A stretch of DNA of 64,000 nucleotides from JAEUMD01 sp036768475 (GCA_036768475.1 DAIPMW010000015.1:1-64000); one strand, 5' to 3'. Numbered from the stretch's first letter, positions 1 through 8,990 are shown. Notes: generated by a model not told the origin, from the sequence alone. Program-made: numbers and translations.

Positions 1-122
1 GCAAAGAGAAAGGATCAAACGAAAGACATTCAAACAACGCCGCTTGCAACATCAACGACGAGCCGCTTAGATCAACCCAACGGATGATCCAAACCCTCCA
101 CTACGCGAACCGCATCCCTGTC

Positions 123-458
123 TCAAAGACTGTGAAGACGGACACCTTCGCGATGGCGAAAGCCATCGATAAACCATTCCCGTGTTCCATCTGCAAATTC
201 GACCGCCGGCCCATCATCGCGATGAAGGTTGCCATCGCGATACCAGTTTTTGCTTCCGTCGTAGTATTCGATGGCAGGGCCGTCCTCACGGTGGAGCACA
301 CCATTGCGATACCATTTGGTGGTGCCGCTGTTGGTTACAACCGCTGGACCATCTTCGCGGTGGAGCTTGCCGTTGGAGTACCATCTTTTAGTGCCATCGT
401 TGCTGGTGAGAATTGCTTCTTTGAAGCATTCCAAAAAAGAAGATTGGTCAAATGTCAT
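123..458 (-). CDS. HREDGPA-repeat protein, 111 aa
   Basis: The protein is almost entirely four tandem repeats of about 23 residues, each built on the pattern DGT-x-WY-x-NG-x-LHREDGPA (residues about 20-111). Related WY..NG..H..DGPA repeats resemble MORN-type repeats and occur in phage and mobile-element proteins, but I know of no defined biochemical role. The fourth repeat departs from the pattern (FRHREGVRLHSL) and then stops, so the 3' end may be clipped. No signal peptide or membrane segment is visible. The A/T-rich upstream DNA and position beside an antirestriction gene fit mobile DNA. The coding call rests on the regular repeat; the function is unknown. Confidence 0.6.
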   Translation of the reverse strand: MTFDQSSFLECFKEAILTSNDGTKRWYSNGKLHREDGPAVVTNSGTTKWYRNGVLHREDGPAIEYYDGSKNWYRDGNLHRDDGPAVEFADGTREWFIDGFRHREGVRLHSL

Positions 459-585
459 AGTTTTTTTCCATATACAATTTTTTCTATAACGATTATGTCA
501 CAAATCATTTTTCATATTCAACAGGATCATATTCCTAAGCCGAAATGCTTTTAATTGAATGTCCGTTTGCGCAAAAAAGGCAGCC

Positions 586-1482
586 CTATGAGGGCTGCTG
601 CTTCTTGAGCCAGGCAACCGCCTGCGAAGCCTTGGCGGCAGCGGTGAAGATCGCCTTGGGATCGTCCTTGAGCAGCTGAAGCCAATTCGCGATGTACTGG
701 GCGTGATCGGTGCGCGTGTCCTGCGTGATGCCCAGCTCGGCGCAGAGGAAGGCGGAGCCAATTTCAGCGACCAGTTCTTCGGCGGCATAGGCGTCCTTCT
801 TAAAGCGCGCGGCGAAGTCACGGTCACAGCGGGACTTGTGACCGGTCGCGTGCGTCGCCTCATGCAGGAGAACGGCGTAATAGGCCTCATCGCGGGTCAT
901 GGTGTCCGTACCGGTGAAAAGACCCTCATCCGGCATTGTGATCGTATCAGTCGCCGGGCGATAGAAGGCCCGCTCGCCACCATGGGAGACCGGGATGCCG
1001 GTATTGGCCATGAAGCGGTCAGCCGCTTCGATGCGGGCGATAGGCCCAAGCGGTTCGGGGCGGCCGGTAACGTCGTAGCCATCGACCTCATCGGCGTTGA
1101 AGACGTAAGACGCGCGTGCGACACGCCGCTTGCCGTTATCGGACTCGTCCTCCGTCTCGATCTCGAATTCCTTGTAGAAGATGACAAGCTCGGACTTCGC
1201 GCCCTTGCGAACCTGAGCGCCCAGTTCCTGCCACTGCTTGTACGTGGCGAAGATCGGCGAGGAGAAGCCGCGCAGTTCGGCGGCAACCCAAAGGTTGAGG
1301 ACATTGATGCCGTTATAGGCGTTCTTGGTGAGCGCATTCTCAGGCATCCAGAGCGGACGGCCCGACCTGCGCCAGGGCATCTGCGGATCACCGGGATGGC
1401 TTTCGATAGCCGTGATGAGGCGCTGCGTGATTTCGGCATGGAGATCGCGGCGCGGCTTGGAGTTTGAGGAAGCGTTCGTCAT
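586..1482 (-). CDS. ardC: ArdC-like antirestriction protein (ssDNA-binding domain plus zincin metallopeptidase), 298 aa
   Basis: Residues about 10-130 match the N-terminal single-strand-DNA-binding domain of the ArdC/TraC-primase family (WRRSGRPLWMPENALTKNAY, followed by NLW and a KGAKSE segment). Residues 200-245 form a zincin-like metallopeptidase site: HEATH at 207-211 supplies two histidines and the catalytic glutamate, and EELVAE near 235-240 likely supplies the third ligand. ArdC proteins are carried by plasmids and integrative elements and protect incoming DNA from host restriction. Length is normal for the family. The next gene on this strand lies about 275 bp upstream across a GC-rich spacer, so it is probably transcribed alone. 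Family assignment is firm; protease activity is inferred from the motif. Confidence 0.88.
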   Translation of the reverse strand: MTNASSNSKPRRDLHAEITQRLITAIESHPGDPQMPWRRSGRPLWMPENALTKNAYNGINVLNLWVAAELRGFSSPIFATYKQWQELGAQVRKGAKSELVIFYKEFEIETEDESDNGKRRVARASYVFNADEVDGYDVTGRPEPLGPIARIEAADRFMANTGIPVSHGGERAFYRPATDTITMPDEGLFTGTDTMTRDEAYYAVLLHEATHATGHKSRCDRDFAARFKKDAYAAEELVAEIGSAFLCAELGITQDTRTDHAQYIANWLQLLKDDPKAIFTAAAKASQAVAWLKKQQPS

Positions 1483-1757
1483 GGCTCTGGCCCTTTCGTT
1501 GGCTTCGAGCCCACCGGAATTGGCGGTCTCAGGTGCCGTGACGAAGGGCGGCGGGGAATGAGCGGGGGCGGAACCGCGCCCCTAAAGGCGCGGCGGCCGG
1601 CGGAGCCGAAAGCCGAGGCCAAAGGCCTTGAAGCCCCCGCGCCACGACGCCAGGATCGGCATAATCAAGAGACCGCCTTTTGGTGCGGCTCCGCGACAAG
1701 GTCAGGGGGCTTTGATCGCGGCTTCAGATGTGAATCAAGACGACGAGCTGGCGAATA

Positions 1758-3065
1758 TCAGCCTATGGCCTCGTCATCGCCCGGATCAGAACTCGCTGGG
1801 CGCTGATCTGTCAGATCGAGAAAGCGGCGCGACGTTACAGGGTCAATCCTGTCGGCCTGCTGAAGGGCCCAGTGTTCCCAAGCGCCCAACACATCGGCTG
1901 GTATGGGCTTAGGCAGTGATAGACTTGCTTCGCGGACGGCGTGAACATAGGCGCGAATGGTGGTTGCCGTTTGAAGGGCTGCCGCTTCTCTGAGAAGACG
2001 GTCAATCTTGGCCTGCTCCAAGGCTGCAATCCGCGCGCGTTCCTTTTCCTCGGCTTCGCGTTTCCGGCGTTTGGCCTCCTCGATGAGTTCGAGTCGCATC
2101 TTGGCACACCACTCGTACTGATTGACTTGCCGCTCTCGATAGCGGGACTCCCCTTCCATGATGAGATCAATCACGACCTTACGAAGCTGATCTTCGATAC
2201 GCTTGCCATCGACGTCCTCGGCAAGCGTCACTTGGGGGTTCTGGTATCCCATGTCCATGACCAGCCTAAGCCGCTCACGGCTGCTTTTTTGGGTGCCCTT
2301 CTTCGAAGGCACGACAGCCAAGCTGAGTTCAATGGTCGATTGTCCGATCCCAATATCGATCTGCTCGCCTTTTTCGCCACGTACAGAGCCTCCGAAGCCT
2401 TGTTTTGCCAGCGCCAAAAGCAGGGCATTCATGATGCGCAAGCGCCGCCGCTCGGTCGGAGCGTCAAAGATGGGCTCGTAGAATGACGCTAGATACGGAG
2501 AGCTCTTTTGCTTCTCACGGCGCGCGTCGTCTTTCGCTAGTAGAGCGCGAATGTTTCGGTGGGCAAGGTCCAAATTTGGCGAGACGCGCACAGCTCCGGT
2601 TCGCTTCTCGATGCGGCTGCGGACATCTTCAAGCGGTTCATCGAAGGTGGGTGGTGTGGGTTCTGGGTCATTCGCGGTGATCGCGGGCATGCGCCAGTAT
2701 TGGTCTTGGCCGATGGTGACCTGATCAGAGTGGCCAGGTTCACGAGGAGGCAGCGGCAGTTTTGCTACGCGGTGACCGGCCTGCTTTCGGTTCCAGTAGC
2801 CGCGCGGGGGTACTGGAATCCCGGCCTTGCGACAAGCCTTTGCAAGACCGACATCAGATAGGCCCAAGCGAGCCGAAATGGTCCGCATCGGCTCAGACCA
2901 GACCAGTTCATAGAGTTCTGGTCGAGAGAATGTGTGTCCCACCGCGCCCTGCCTTTCTAGTGTGTTGGGGCATGCTTCTGCTAGCCTTGCACAGGGTGGC
3001 TGCCGTAGGACCTTGCGTAATTTGATCGCGCTATTTCCAGACTGCCTGCCATGATTGGAATTCAC
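1758..3065 (-). CDS. Conserved mobile-element hypothetical protein, about 435 aa
   Basis: I recognise a conserved block at residues about 47-100 (ELYELVWSEPM, then a helix-turn-helix-like DVGLAKACRKAGIPVPPRGYW), which recurs in uncharacterised proteins of plasmids and islands. It suggests a small DNA-binding head. Residues about 325-365 are highly charged (repeated KRRKREAEEKERA) and likely helical or coiled coil. No signal peptide or membrane segment is seen. The first ATG gives a start overlapping the 3' end of the Fic gene by 35 bp; the conserved block begins about 45 residues in, so a GTG near residue 42 is an alternative. It probably follows the Fic gene in one transcript. Function is unknown. 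Confidence 0.6.
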   Translation of the reverse strand: MNSNHGRQSGNSAIKLRKVLRQPPCARLAEACPNTLERQGAVGHTFSRPELYELVWSEPMRTISARLGLSDVGLAKACRKAGIPVPPRGYWNRKQAGHRVAKLPLPPREPGHSDQVTIGQDQYWRMPAITANDPEPTPPTFDEPLEDVRSRIEKRTGAVRVSPNLDLAHRNIRALLAKDDARREKQKSSPYLASFYEPIFDAPTERRRLRIMNALLLALAKQGFGGSVRGEKGEQIDIGIGQSTIELSLAVVPSKKGTQKSSRERLRLVMDMGYQNPQVTLAEDVDGKRIEDQLRKVVIDLIMEGESRYRERQVNQYEWCAKMRLELIEEAKRRKREAEEKERARIAALEQAKIDRLLREAAALQTATTIRAYVHAVREASLSLPKPIPADVLGAWEHWALQQADRIDPVTSRRFLDLTDQRPASSDPGDDEAIG

Positions 3066-4410
3066 TCGGCCTGACGCCGTAGCGGGCGAAGTTACCCTCG
3101 TGCAGGCTCAGCAGCTCTGTCTCGGCAGCTTCGATGAACCTTTGGCGGTCGGCTTCCAGCACCTGGGTTTTGGCATAGTCTGCAATATGAGCCGCAGCAT
3201 CTTTCTGGTTCATACGTTCGCGGATTGCCCCGGCAACGACATCGCGCAGCGCGTTGCGATAACGCAGTCGAAATGGATCGGGTTCGCCAAGCGTCTGCCG
3301 GACGGCAACGTAGCGCGAGGAAGACTTCTCATATGCCCACAGAAACACGTCCTTAATCAAATCGATCCTATTCAACTCGTAAACCCCGAGCAGGCCGCGC
3401 GTGTAGGTCTGGTCGGGCACAGCAATAAATGAGAGCGGCGCGAGGTTGCGCCGGATCAGCGGTATGTTCAGAGCAAGGCGCGAGACGCGTTTGTTCACGT
3501 CGATGAATGGCTGCAAGTATGGAAGCTGGATCATCACGAAGAACGCCGCTTCAAAAGGGTCCTCGATCGCTGACGCCGTTTCCAGCAGCTGGTTAAAGCA
3601 CTCATCGATTACCTGCGGAATTTCTGGCGGCATATAAACCGAGCCGCCGATCGCCACGCCTTCATGCCGGAGTCGGCCCGCCGCGCTTTGGTCTTCCAGC
3701 AGGTTGTCCGCAAGAAGCGCGTGGAGGTTGAGGATGGTATGCCGGTTGAACCCGATCTCGCCTGCTGACTGAACGAGAAACTCAATCGCGGCCTTGTGGT
3801 TGAGGATCATCTGCGCGTCGCGCGGAGCCTTTTCTTCGGCCGCTTGCCCAAACTCGATCAGGCGCTGCGTGTCGAGCAAAGAATAGGTGTTGCCCTCAAG
3901 CCTGCTTGAATTCCATGAAAGGTCGATCAGCAGCCTGTTTAGAATCTGCAGTGCGTAGGTGCCGGCCGCTTCCTGAGTAGCCGCCGTGCGGCCCAATTCA
4001 TGAAGTCGGGCCTTTTCGGCGACACTCAGATAGTGGGTATGGTTCGGCCGATACCCTTCCAAGAAGGCTCGGTTGTAGGCAACTGGAGTGCGTTCGAATA
4101 CTGGCGCACTGACCAGGCGCAAAATCTCACTCCCTGCCCGCGAGAGTGGCACGAACATATCTGCCTGCACGGCGGGCGGGCTGGACTTCGTTGGTAGTGG
4201 GGCGGCGGCGTGATAACGGGTTGCCCGTCCTCGGTCTGCCCTGGTTATTCGATCCTGCTCGATTAGCGTATCTAGTCTGCGCTGTAGTGTTCGCCGGTTC
4301 AGCTTAAGCCCGGCACGGGCTTCCACCTCTTCGACCAACAGCCCGTCGGCAGCAGCGAGAACCTGCTCGATCGCCCGTAGTTGCGCGTCAATTTCGTGTT
4401 TGCCTGCCAT
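3031..4410 (-). CDS. Fic-family protein with winged-helix N-terminus and degenerate Fic motif, 459 aa
   Basis: Residues 1-70 look like a winged-helix DNA-binding domain. The Fic fold follows: an inhibitory-helix type motif SSRLEGN at 168-174, and the active-site loop region LQPFIDVNKR at 299-308. The canonical Fic core is HPFx(D/G)GN(G/K)R; here the histidine that acts as general base is glutamine (Q300) and the GNG part is VNK. Known families with this loop exist, but AMP transfer by the usual mechanism is doubtful. The gene is preceded by an array of TCGCGACA boxes, consistent with autoregulation by the N-terminal domain. The conserved unknown gene lies immediately downstream. Confidence 0.85.
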   Translation of the reverse strand: MAGKHEIDAQLRAIEQVLAAADGLLVEEVEARAGLKLNRRTLQRRLDTLIEQDRITRADRGRATRYHAAAPLPTKSSPPAVQADMFVPLSRAGSEILRLVSAPVFERTPVAYNRAFLEGYRPNHTHYLSVAEKARLHELGRTAATQEAAGTYALQILNRLLIDLSWNSSRLEGNTYSLLDTQRLIEFGQAAEEKAPRDAQMILNHKAAIEFLVQSAGEIGFNRHTILNLHALLADNLLEDQSAAGRLRHEGVAIGGSVYMPPEIPQVIDECFNQLLETASAIEDPFEAAFFVMIQLPYLQPFIDVNKRVSRLALNIPLIRRNLAPLSFIAVPDQTYTRGLLGVYELNRIDLIKDVFLWAYEKSSSRYVAVRQTLGEPDPFRLRYRNALRDVVAGAIRERMNQKDAAAHIADYAKTQVLEADRQRFIEAAETELLSLHEGNFARYGVRPSEFQSWQAVWK

Positions 4411-4413
4411 TTA

Positions 4414-4495
4414 TCGCGACACTTTCTTTGTTTTCGCGACATTTTACCCTGATTTTTGTCGCGAAGACAAGTATCGCGACACTTTTCTGTCGTGA
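4414..4495. promoter_or_regulatory. Array of TCGCGACA operator-like boxes upstream of the Fic gene
   Basis: TCGCGACA occurs at 4414-4421, 4434-4441 and 4474-4481, its complement TGTCGCGA at 4457-4464, and a one-mismatch copy TGTCGTGA at 4488-4495. The direct copies sit at 20 and 40 bp intervals, about two and four helical turns, so they fall on one DNA face. The array begins 4 bp before the Fic start codon. Autorepression by the Fic protein's winged-helix domain is my inference. Confidence 0.55.
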
Positions 4496-4612
4496 TTCAT
4501 GCAGCACGGCTGGGCTGAGGTGCTGCGGGCGCGGCGCGCCTACGGACCCAAAGCCAGCAGGGCCCTAGCCGCCAAGTTTTCGGGCCACAACACCAGAATC
4601 GGCAGAATTTTA

Positions 4613-4731
4613 CCGGCAAAAATAGCGGCAAGAAGCGCGTCTTCATTGCACGCGAAGAAATCACAATGCTTTGTTTTGGTTGATTTTTTGTGGATCATTG
4701 CAGCGGAAATGATCCGGCAAAAATAGCGGCA
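4613..4731. repeat. Pair of 18-bp direct repeats in the Fic-AbiE spacer
   Basis: CCGGCAAAAATAGCGGCA appears identically at 4613-4630 and 4714-4731, 101 bp apart. The DNA between is A/T-rich and holds no convincing gene. It could be a small duplication, an insertion scar or a binding site; nothing else supports a choice. Confidence 0.5.
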
Positions 4732-4794
4732 GAGAACAACACTTGTTGCAGCGAACAGACCGCTCTGTCATGGATTGTTGATCCCCGCAGAGAT

Positions 4795-4841
4795 GATACA
4801 AAACGTCGTATATAGCCTTTACATATCCGACGTTTTGTATC
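4795..4841. promoter_or_regulatory. AbiEi-type operator: perfect 14-bp inverted repeat
   Basis: GATACAAAACGTCG at 4795-4808 is matched perfectly by CGACGTTTTGTATC at 4828-4841, with a 19-bp A/T-rich spacer that likely holds the promoter. It ends 11 bp before the antitoxin ATG. AbiEi antitoxins are known to bind two inverted repeats upstream of their operon and repress it cooperatively, so this fits the family well. Confidence 0.7.
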
Positions 4842-4852
4842 ATTTTAGATGT

Positions 4853-5491
4853 ATGAACAAACCAACACAGCAAGATGTTGCTCAGGCACTACTCCATGAG
4901 AAGGGGATGGTTCGCCTGAGTGAATTCAAGGAACGGGGCGTAACAGCCGCTACGCTCTCTCGTATGGTTGAAAAAGGGCTCGTGCTGCGTCTGGGACGTG
5001 GGCTGTATCAAGTCGTCGATGCTGAACTTGATACGCATCATACACTGGCAGAAGCCGCCAAGCTTGTGCCGAAGGGGATCATCTGCCTCACCTCAGCCCT
5101 CGCCTATCACGGGCTCACTGACACGATCCCATCGCGCATTTGGATAGCCATCGGTGCCAAGGACCGTAAGCCCGCTGCTATGTCCATCCCTCTAAAGTTC
5201 GTGCGGTTTGGCGAAAAAGTCTTTCGCAGCGGGATCGAGGAGCACGTGATAGAGGGGGTAAAAGTTCGAGTTTACAACCCCGCCAAGACCGTCGTTGATC
5301 TGTTCCGCTATCGGCAGAGTGAAGGGCGGCGATATAAGAATAGTCCTGGGCTGAACCTAGCGATCGAAGGTCTGCGAGAAGCCCTCAAACGGCGCAAGAC
5401 AACCCCCTCCGAAATCGCCGCCTTCGCGGAACAGGCCGGGATCTGGAAAATTATGCGGCCCTATCTCGATACGGTGATCGCAGATGCGTGA
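4853..5491 (+). CDS. abiEi: AbiEi-family antitoxin (type IV toxin-antitoxin), 212 aa
   Basis: The N-terminal 70 residues form a winged helix (VAQALLHEKGMVRLSEFKER, then ATLSRMVEKGLVLRLGRGLY). The C-terminal part carries the AbiEi domain (ICLTSALAYHGLTDTIPSRIWIA and VRVYNPAKTVVDLFRYR). I chose ATG 4853, just downstream of the inverted-repeat operator; an upstream in-frame ATG at 4775 would put the operator inside the gene. The gene overlaps the toxin gene by 8 bp, giving translational coupling. In this family the antitoxin does not bind the toxin but opposes its effect and represses the operon. Intact length for the family. Confidence 0.86.
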   Translation: MNKPTQQDVAQALLHEKGMVRLSEFKERGVTAATLSRMVEKGLVLRLGRGLYQVVDAELDTHHTLAEAAKLVPKGIICLTSALAYHGLTDTIPSRIWIAIGAKDRKPAAMSIPLKFVRFGEKVFRSGIEEHVIEGVKVRVYNPAKTVVDLFRYRQSEGRRYKNSPGLNLAIEGLREALKRRKTTPSEIAAFAEQAGIWKIMRPYLDTVIADA

Positions 5492-6350
5492 GCCTATCAA
5501 GAATATGGGGGCATCCGTTCGCGCCCGTTTGCTCAGACTATCCAAAGAGCGCGGGCAGCCGTTTGACCTGCTGCTTACACGCTATGCCTTGGAGCGATTT
5601 CTCTACCGGCTCAGCATCACCGACCATCGTGGCAACTTCGTACTCAAAGGCGCGATGCTGGTGACGACTTGGTTGCATAACCCTCACCGACCAACGCGCG
5701 ATATCGATCTACTTGGATTTGGCAATGCCCAGCCTGAGGCCATTCTGGAAACCTTCAGAGATGTATGCGCCATCAATGCCGATGATGGGGTGGAGTTTGA
5801 TGTAGATGGCTTAACAATCGATCGAAATCGCGAGGACCTCGCTTATGGCGGACTGCGCGTAGGAACCGAAGCGCGGATTGGCGGAGCGAGAATTCGTATC
5901 ATTATCGATATAGGCTTTGGGGATGCCATTGAGCCGGGAGTGAACGAGATCGAGTTGCCTGTCCTGCTCGATTTGCCGGCTCCGAAGCTGCGCGCCTATG
6001 CGATGGAAACTGTGATCGCAGAAAAATTCCAGGCAATGGTTGCCCTTGGACGGGCGAACAGCCGAATGAAGGATTTTTACGACATCTGGTTCTTGGCAAA
6101 AACCTTCACGTTTGACGACGATCGTCTGGCCCGCGCTATATCGGCGACCTTCAAACGACGGGAAACGGAAATACCAATCAATGTGCCTGATGCATTGACC
6201 GATGCCTTTGCAGAAGACGACCAAAAACAACGACAATGGCAAGCCTTCATCGAAGGAGTTCTCGCTGAGCCAGCAGGATTATCTGCAGTAGTGCGAGACC
6301 TTCAAGGCTTCCTGATGCCTCATGCCCGGACCGCCAGAGGCCTAAACTAA
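5484..6350 (+). CDS. abiEii: AbiEii/AbiGii-family toxin, nucleotidyltransferase, 288 aa
   Basis: The nucleotidyltransferase core shows the KGA motif at 55-57 and the metal-binding DID at 73-75 (TRDIDLLG), followed by a conserved lysine-rich helix and KDFYDIW near residues 190-200. These match the AbiEii/DUF1814 family. AbiE systems cause abortive phage infection and growth arrest by the toxin, probably through nucleotide transfer to tRNA. The start overlaps the antitoxin stop, so the two are one operon under the operator at 4795-4841. All recognisable motifs are present and the length is normal, so the system is probably functional. Confidence 0.88.
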   Translation: MREPIKNMGASVRARLLRLSKERGQPFDLLLTRYALERFLYRLSITDHRGNFVLKGAMLVTTWLHNPHRPTRDIDLLGFGNAQPEAILETFRDVCAINADDGVEFDVDGLTIDRNREDLAYGGLRVGTEARIGGARIRIIIDIGFGDAIEPGVNEIELPVLLDLPAPKLRAYAMETVIAEKFQAMVALGRANSRMKDFYDIWFLAKTFTFDDDRLARAISATFKRRETEIPINVPDALTDAFAEDDQKQRQWQAFIEGVLAEPAGLSAVVRDLQGFLMPHARTARGLN

Positions 6351-7376
6351 AAAACAAACTTGATCTCAAGAACGTCGGCACTCTTCGTCTAAAAAACGAA
6401 GACATACCTTTTTTGATCTCGCGTCGAGACCTAGTTTCACCCGCCAAATCCTTCAACTTGCTTCAGAATGCAAGACTTCGGCCTTCCGAAGAGCTGGCCT
6501 TCCAACACTACCCGGCCTAGGTTTTAGGCCAATCGCGTTGAACAATAGGAGAAGCTGGTTTCGAGCCCCCGCAACCATCAATATCGCGCCTCTGTGCAGC
6601 GCCAGCACATCCTGTTCAAGCTCAGCGCGTAGCCCCCGAGCGCAAAACGCTTCTCCGAAGCGAACTGAAGCGCGGCCGCGACCCGCACGAGCAGCTGCAT
6701 GGCCGGGTTTGACACGCTGACCAGTGGCTCCGGCAACGACGTCTTCACCGTCGGGATCGATCCCGGCGTCAATACGGTGCAGGATTTTCAGAGAACCGTC
6801 CACCAATCACGGCATCATCGAGGTGTCGAGAGCCCCGTTTGCTGACTTCGCGACGGTAGGCGCCATTTCGGCCGCCACGCTCTTCAAGCGCTTCATCAAG
6901 AGGTGGGCGCCTCCATGCGCGCCATGATCGTGCCGAAAGGATCTCGACCGTCTTGCTGCGGTGCGGAATTCTGAAAGCGCAAAAATGTTGCGGCGCAGCA
7001 TTAGGATCGAGGGAATATAACTGGAACAACGCCCATGCAGTGCGACGGGCCGCAAACGGCCGCGAATAGTAAAGCAAAACAACCTATACAATATACATTT
7101 TTGGCCGCCTGGAATGCCCCTCGAAGAAATATCGAATTTATTGTTGAAATTCGCTAATTGATACTAAATAAAAACTTCTAATACTTATTGTCTATACATT
7201 AAAATAACTTAGAACTGCGACAATTTGTCAAGCTTGTCTATTTGAATTTAATTCGCATCGCAAGAAGTCATGATGCGCGCCTAGCATCCCCGGCAATAAC
7301 GCAACGTGCTGCCCGATAACGTAGGGAGCTTAGGCGTATCCGCATTGTACGGGTGCGCAGGGGGATGCCCAGTTTC
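6351..7376. other. Gene-poor spacer, about 1 kb
   Basis: No intact gene is supported. It contains one RTX-like coding scrap (6699-6845) and, from about 7100 to 7260, strongly A/T-rich DNA that contrasts with the GC-rich neighbours. The A/T-rich part could hold the promoter of the downstream transporter operon. Confidence 0.5.
6699..6845 (+). pseudogene. Scrap of an RTX-type calcium-binding repeat protein
   Basis: One frame reads MAGFDTLTSGSGNDVFTVGI and then continues to VNTVQDF. The pattern SGSGNDVF...G.NTVQDF is the usual end of a hemolysin-type calcium-binding repeat block (GGxGNDxF...G.DTI.DF). The match lasts about 30 residues, then runs into unrelated sequence and a stop at 6843-6845. 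No repeats or secretion signal surround it, so if real it is a decayed fragment. Confidence 0.38.
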
Positions 7377-8891
7377 ATGGAAGAGATCCTGTCGCTTCTG
7401 CATGGTTTTTCAGTCGCATTAACGCCGTTCAATCTTGCGCTCATGGCCGTCGGCATCATCCTCGGCGTGATCATCGGCGTTCTACCCGGCTTAGGCGGCG
7501 CCAACGGTGTCGCGATCCTGCTGCCACTCACATTCTCGATGCCGCCGACCTCGGCGATCATCATGCTGTCGTGCATCTACTGGGGGGCGCTTTTCGGCGG
7601 CGCCATCACGTCAATCCTGTTCAACATTCCCGGCGAGCCCTGGTCCGTGGCAACAACATTTGATGGCCACCCAATGGCGCGACAAGGACGCGCGGACGAG
7701 GCTCTCACTGCTGCCTTCACGTCCTCATTCATCGGCGCTTTCGTCGCCGTCGTCATGATCACGTTCCTGGCTCCTCTGGTTGCCAAGTTCGCACTGCGCT
7801 TCGGTCCGGCAGAATTCTTCGCGGTCTTCTTTCTCACGTTCGCAAGCTTCGTCGGCATGGGACGCGGCTCGCCCATGAAGGTGGTTGCCGCTATGTGCCT
7901 TGGCTTCGCGCTCGGCGCGGTCGGCCTGGACAAGATGACCGGCACCCTGCGCTTCACCTTTGGCCATGAAGAACTGCTCTCCGGCTTCGACTTCCTGATC
8001 GCCGTGATCGGCCTGTTCGGCATCGGCGAGATCCTGTCGTCGATCGAGGACGGCCTGAAGTTCCAGGGAGCGCACGCAACAATTCGACTGAGCGCGGTTT
8101 TCACCACGTGGAAGAAGCTCGTCGCGTACTGGGCGACATCGATCCGCAGCTGCCTTATCGGCTGCTGGATGGGCATCACTCCAGGTGGTGCAACACCGGC
8201 TTCATTCATGAGCTACGGTATTGCCAAACGCTTTTCGCCAAATGGCAACAACTTCGGCCGGGGTGAAATGGAAGGCGTCGTGGCCCCTGAAACCGCCGCC
8301 CATGCGGCTGGCACCAGCGCGCTTCTGCCCATGATCACGCTGGGTATTCCCGGCTCACCGACAGCGGCCGTGCTTCTCGGTGGCCTCATGATCTGGGGTC
8401 TTCAGCCTGGCCCGATGCTGTTCGTCGAGCAGAAGGAGTTCGTGTGGGGCCTCATCGCATCGATGTATCTGGGCAACCTCGCGGGCCTCATCATCGTGCT
8501 TACCTGCGTGCCGCTGTTTGCAGCGATTTTGCGCGTCCCGTTTTCGATTGTTGCACCCGTCATTCTGGTCGTGTGCGCTATCGGCGCCTACACCGTGCAC
8601 AACTCGATGTTTGATGTCTGGATGATGCTGGTGTTCGGCATTATCGGATATGCATTCAACAAGCTCGACTATCCGCTGGCACCGCTGGTACTGGCGATCG
8701 TCCTTGGTGACAAGGCCGAGGAAGGCTTCCGTCAGGCACTATTGGGAAGCCAAGGAAGCCTCTCCATTTTCTTCTCGAACTGGCTCGTCGGCTCGATCAT
8801 GGCACTCGGTCTGGCACTGCTTTTCTGGCCAGCAATCGGTTGGTTGAAAAGTAAGGTCGCGCGACGCTCGCTCCCCGAGACCACCGGATAG
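7377..8891 (+). CDS. tctA: TctA-family tripartite tricarboxylate transporter permease, 504 aa
   Basis: A large integral membrane protein with about ten to twelve hydrophobic helices. Family hallmarks are GVLPGLGGANGVAILLPLTF near the N-terminus and GITPGGATPASFMSYG plus GIPGSPTAAVLLGGLMIWGL in the middle. It is the big membrane subunit that moves a carboxylate captured by the periplasmic TctC-like protein. I chose ATG 7377 (MEEILSLLHG), which matches the usual family N-terminus and has a GGGGGA ribosome site 11 bp upstream; in-frame ATG 7365 and GTG 7353 are alternatives. It heads the set tctA-tctC-tctB. The substrate cannot be told from sequence. Confidence 0.9.
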   Translation: MEEILSLLHGFSVALTPFNLALMAVGIILGVIIGVLPGLGGANGVAILLPLTFSMPPTSAIIMLSCIYWGALFGGAITSILFNIPGEPWSVATTFDGHPMARQGRADEALTAAFTSSFIGAFVAVVMITFLAPLVAKFALRFGPAEFFAVFFLTFASFVGMGRGSPMKVVAAMCLGFALGAVGLDKMTGTLRFTFGHEELLSGFDFLIAVIGLFGIGEILSSIEDGLKFQGAHATIRLSAVFTTWKKLVAYWATSIRSCLIGCWMGITPGGATPASFMSYGIAKRFSPNGNNFGRGEMEGVVAPETAAHAAGTSALLPMITLGIPGSPTAAVLLGGLMIWGLQPGPMLFVEQKEFVWGLIASMYLGNLAGLIIVLTCVPLFAAILRVPFSIVAPVILVVCAIGAYTVHNSMFDVWMMLVFGIIGYAFNKLDYPLAPLVLAIVLGDKAEEGFRQALLGSQGSLSIFFSNWLVGSIMALGLALLFWPAIGWLKSKVARRSLPETTG

Positions 8892-8902
8892 CACGGGAAC
8901 GG

Positions 8903-8930
8903 CCGAGCGCGTTCGGCGGCCGACGCTCGG
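8903..8930 (+). terminator. Stem-loop after tctA
   Basis: CCGAGCG at 8903-8909 pairs with CGCTCGG at 8924-8930 around a 14-nt loop. There is no T-run, so it is more likely an mRNA stabiliser or partial attenuator than a terminator. It separates tctA from the binding-protein gene. Confidence 0.3.
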
Positions 8931-8990
8931 TGCAATCAAGGCCGCAGTAAAGTCAACCGATGACAGGGCGTCCCTGAAGGAACACCATCC

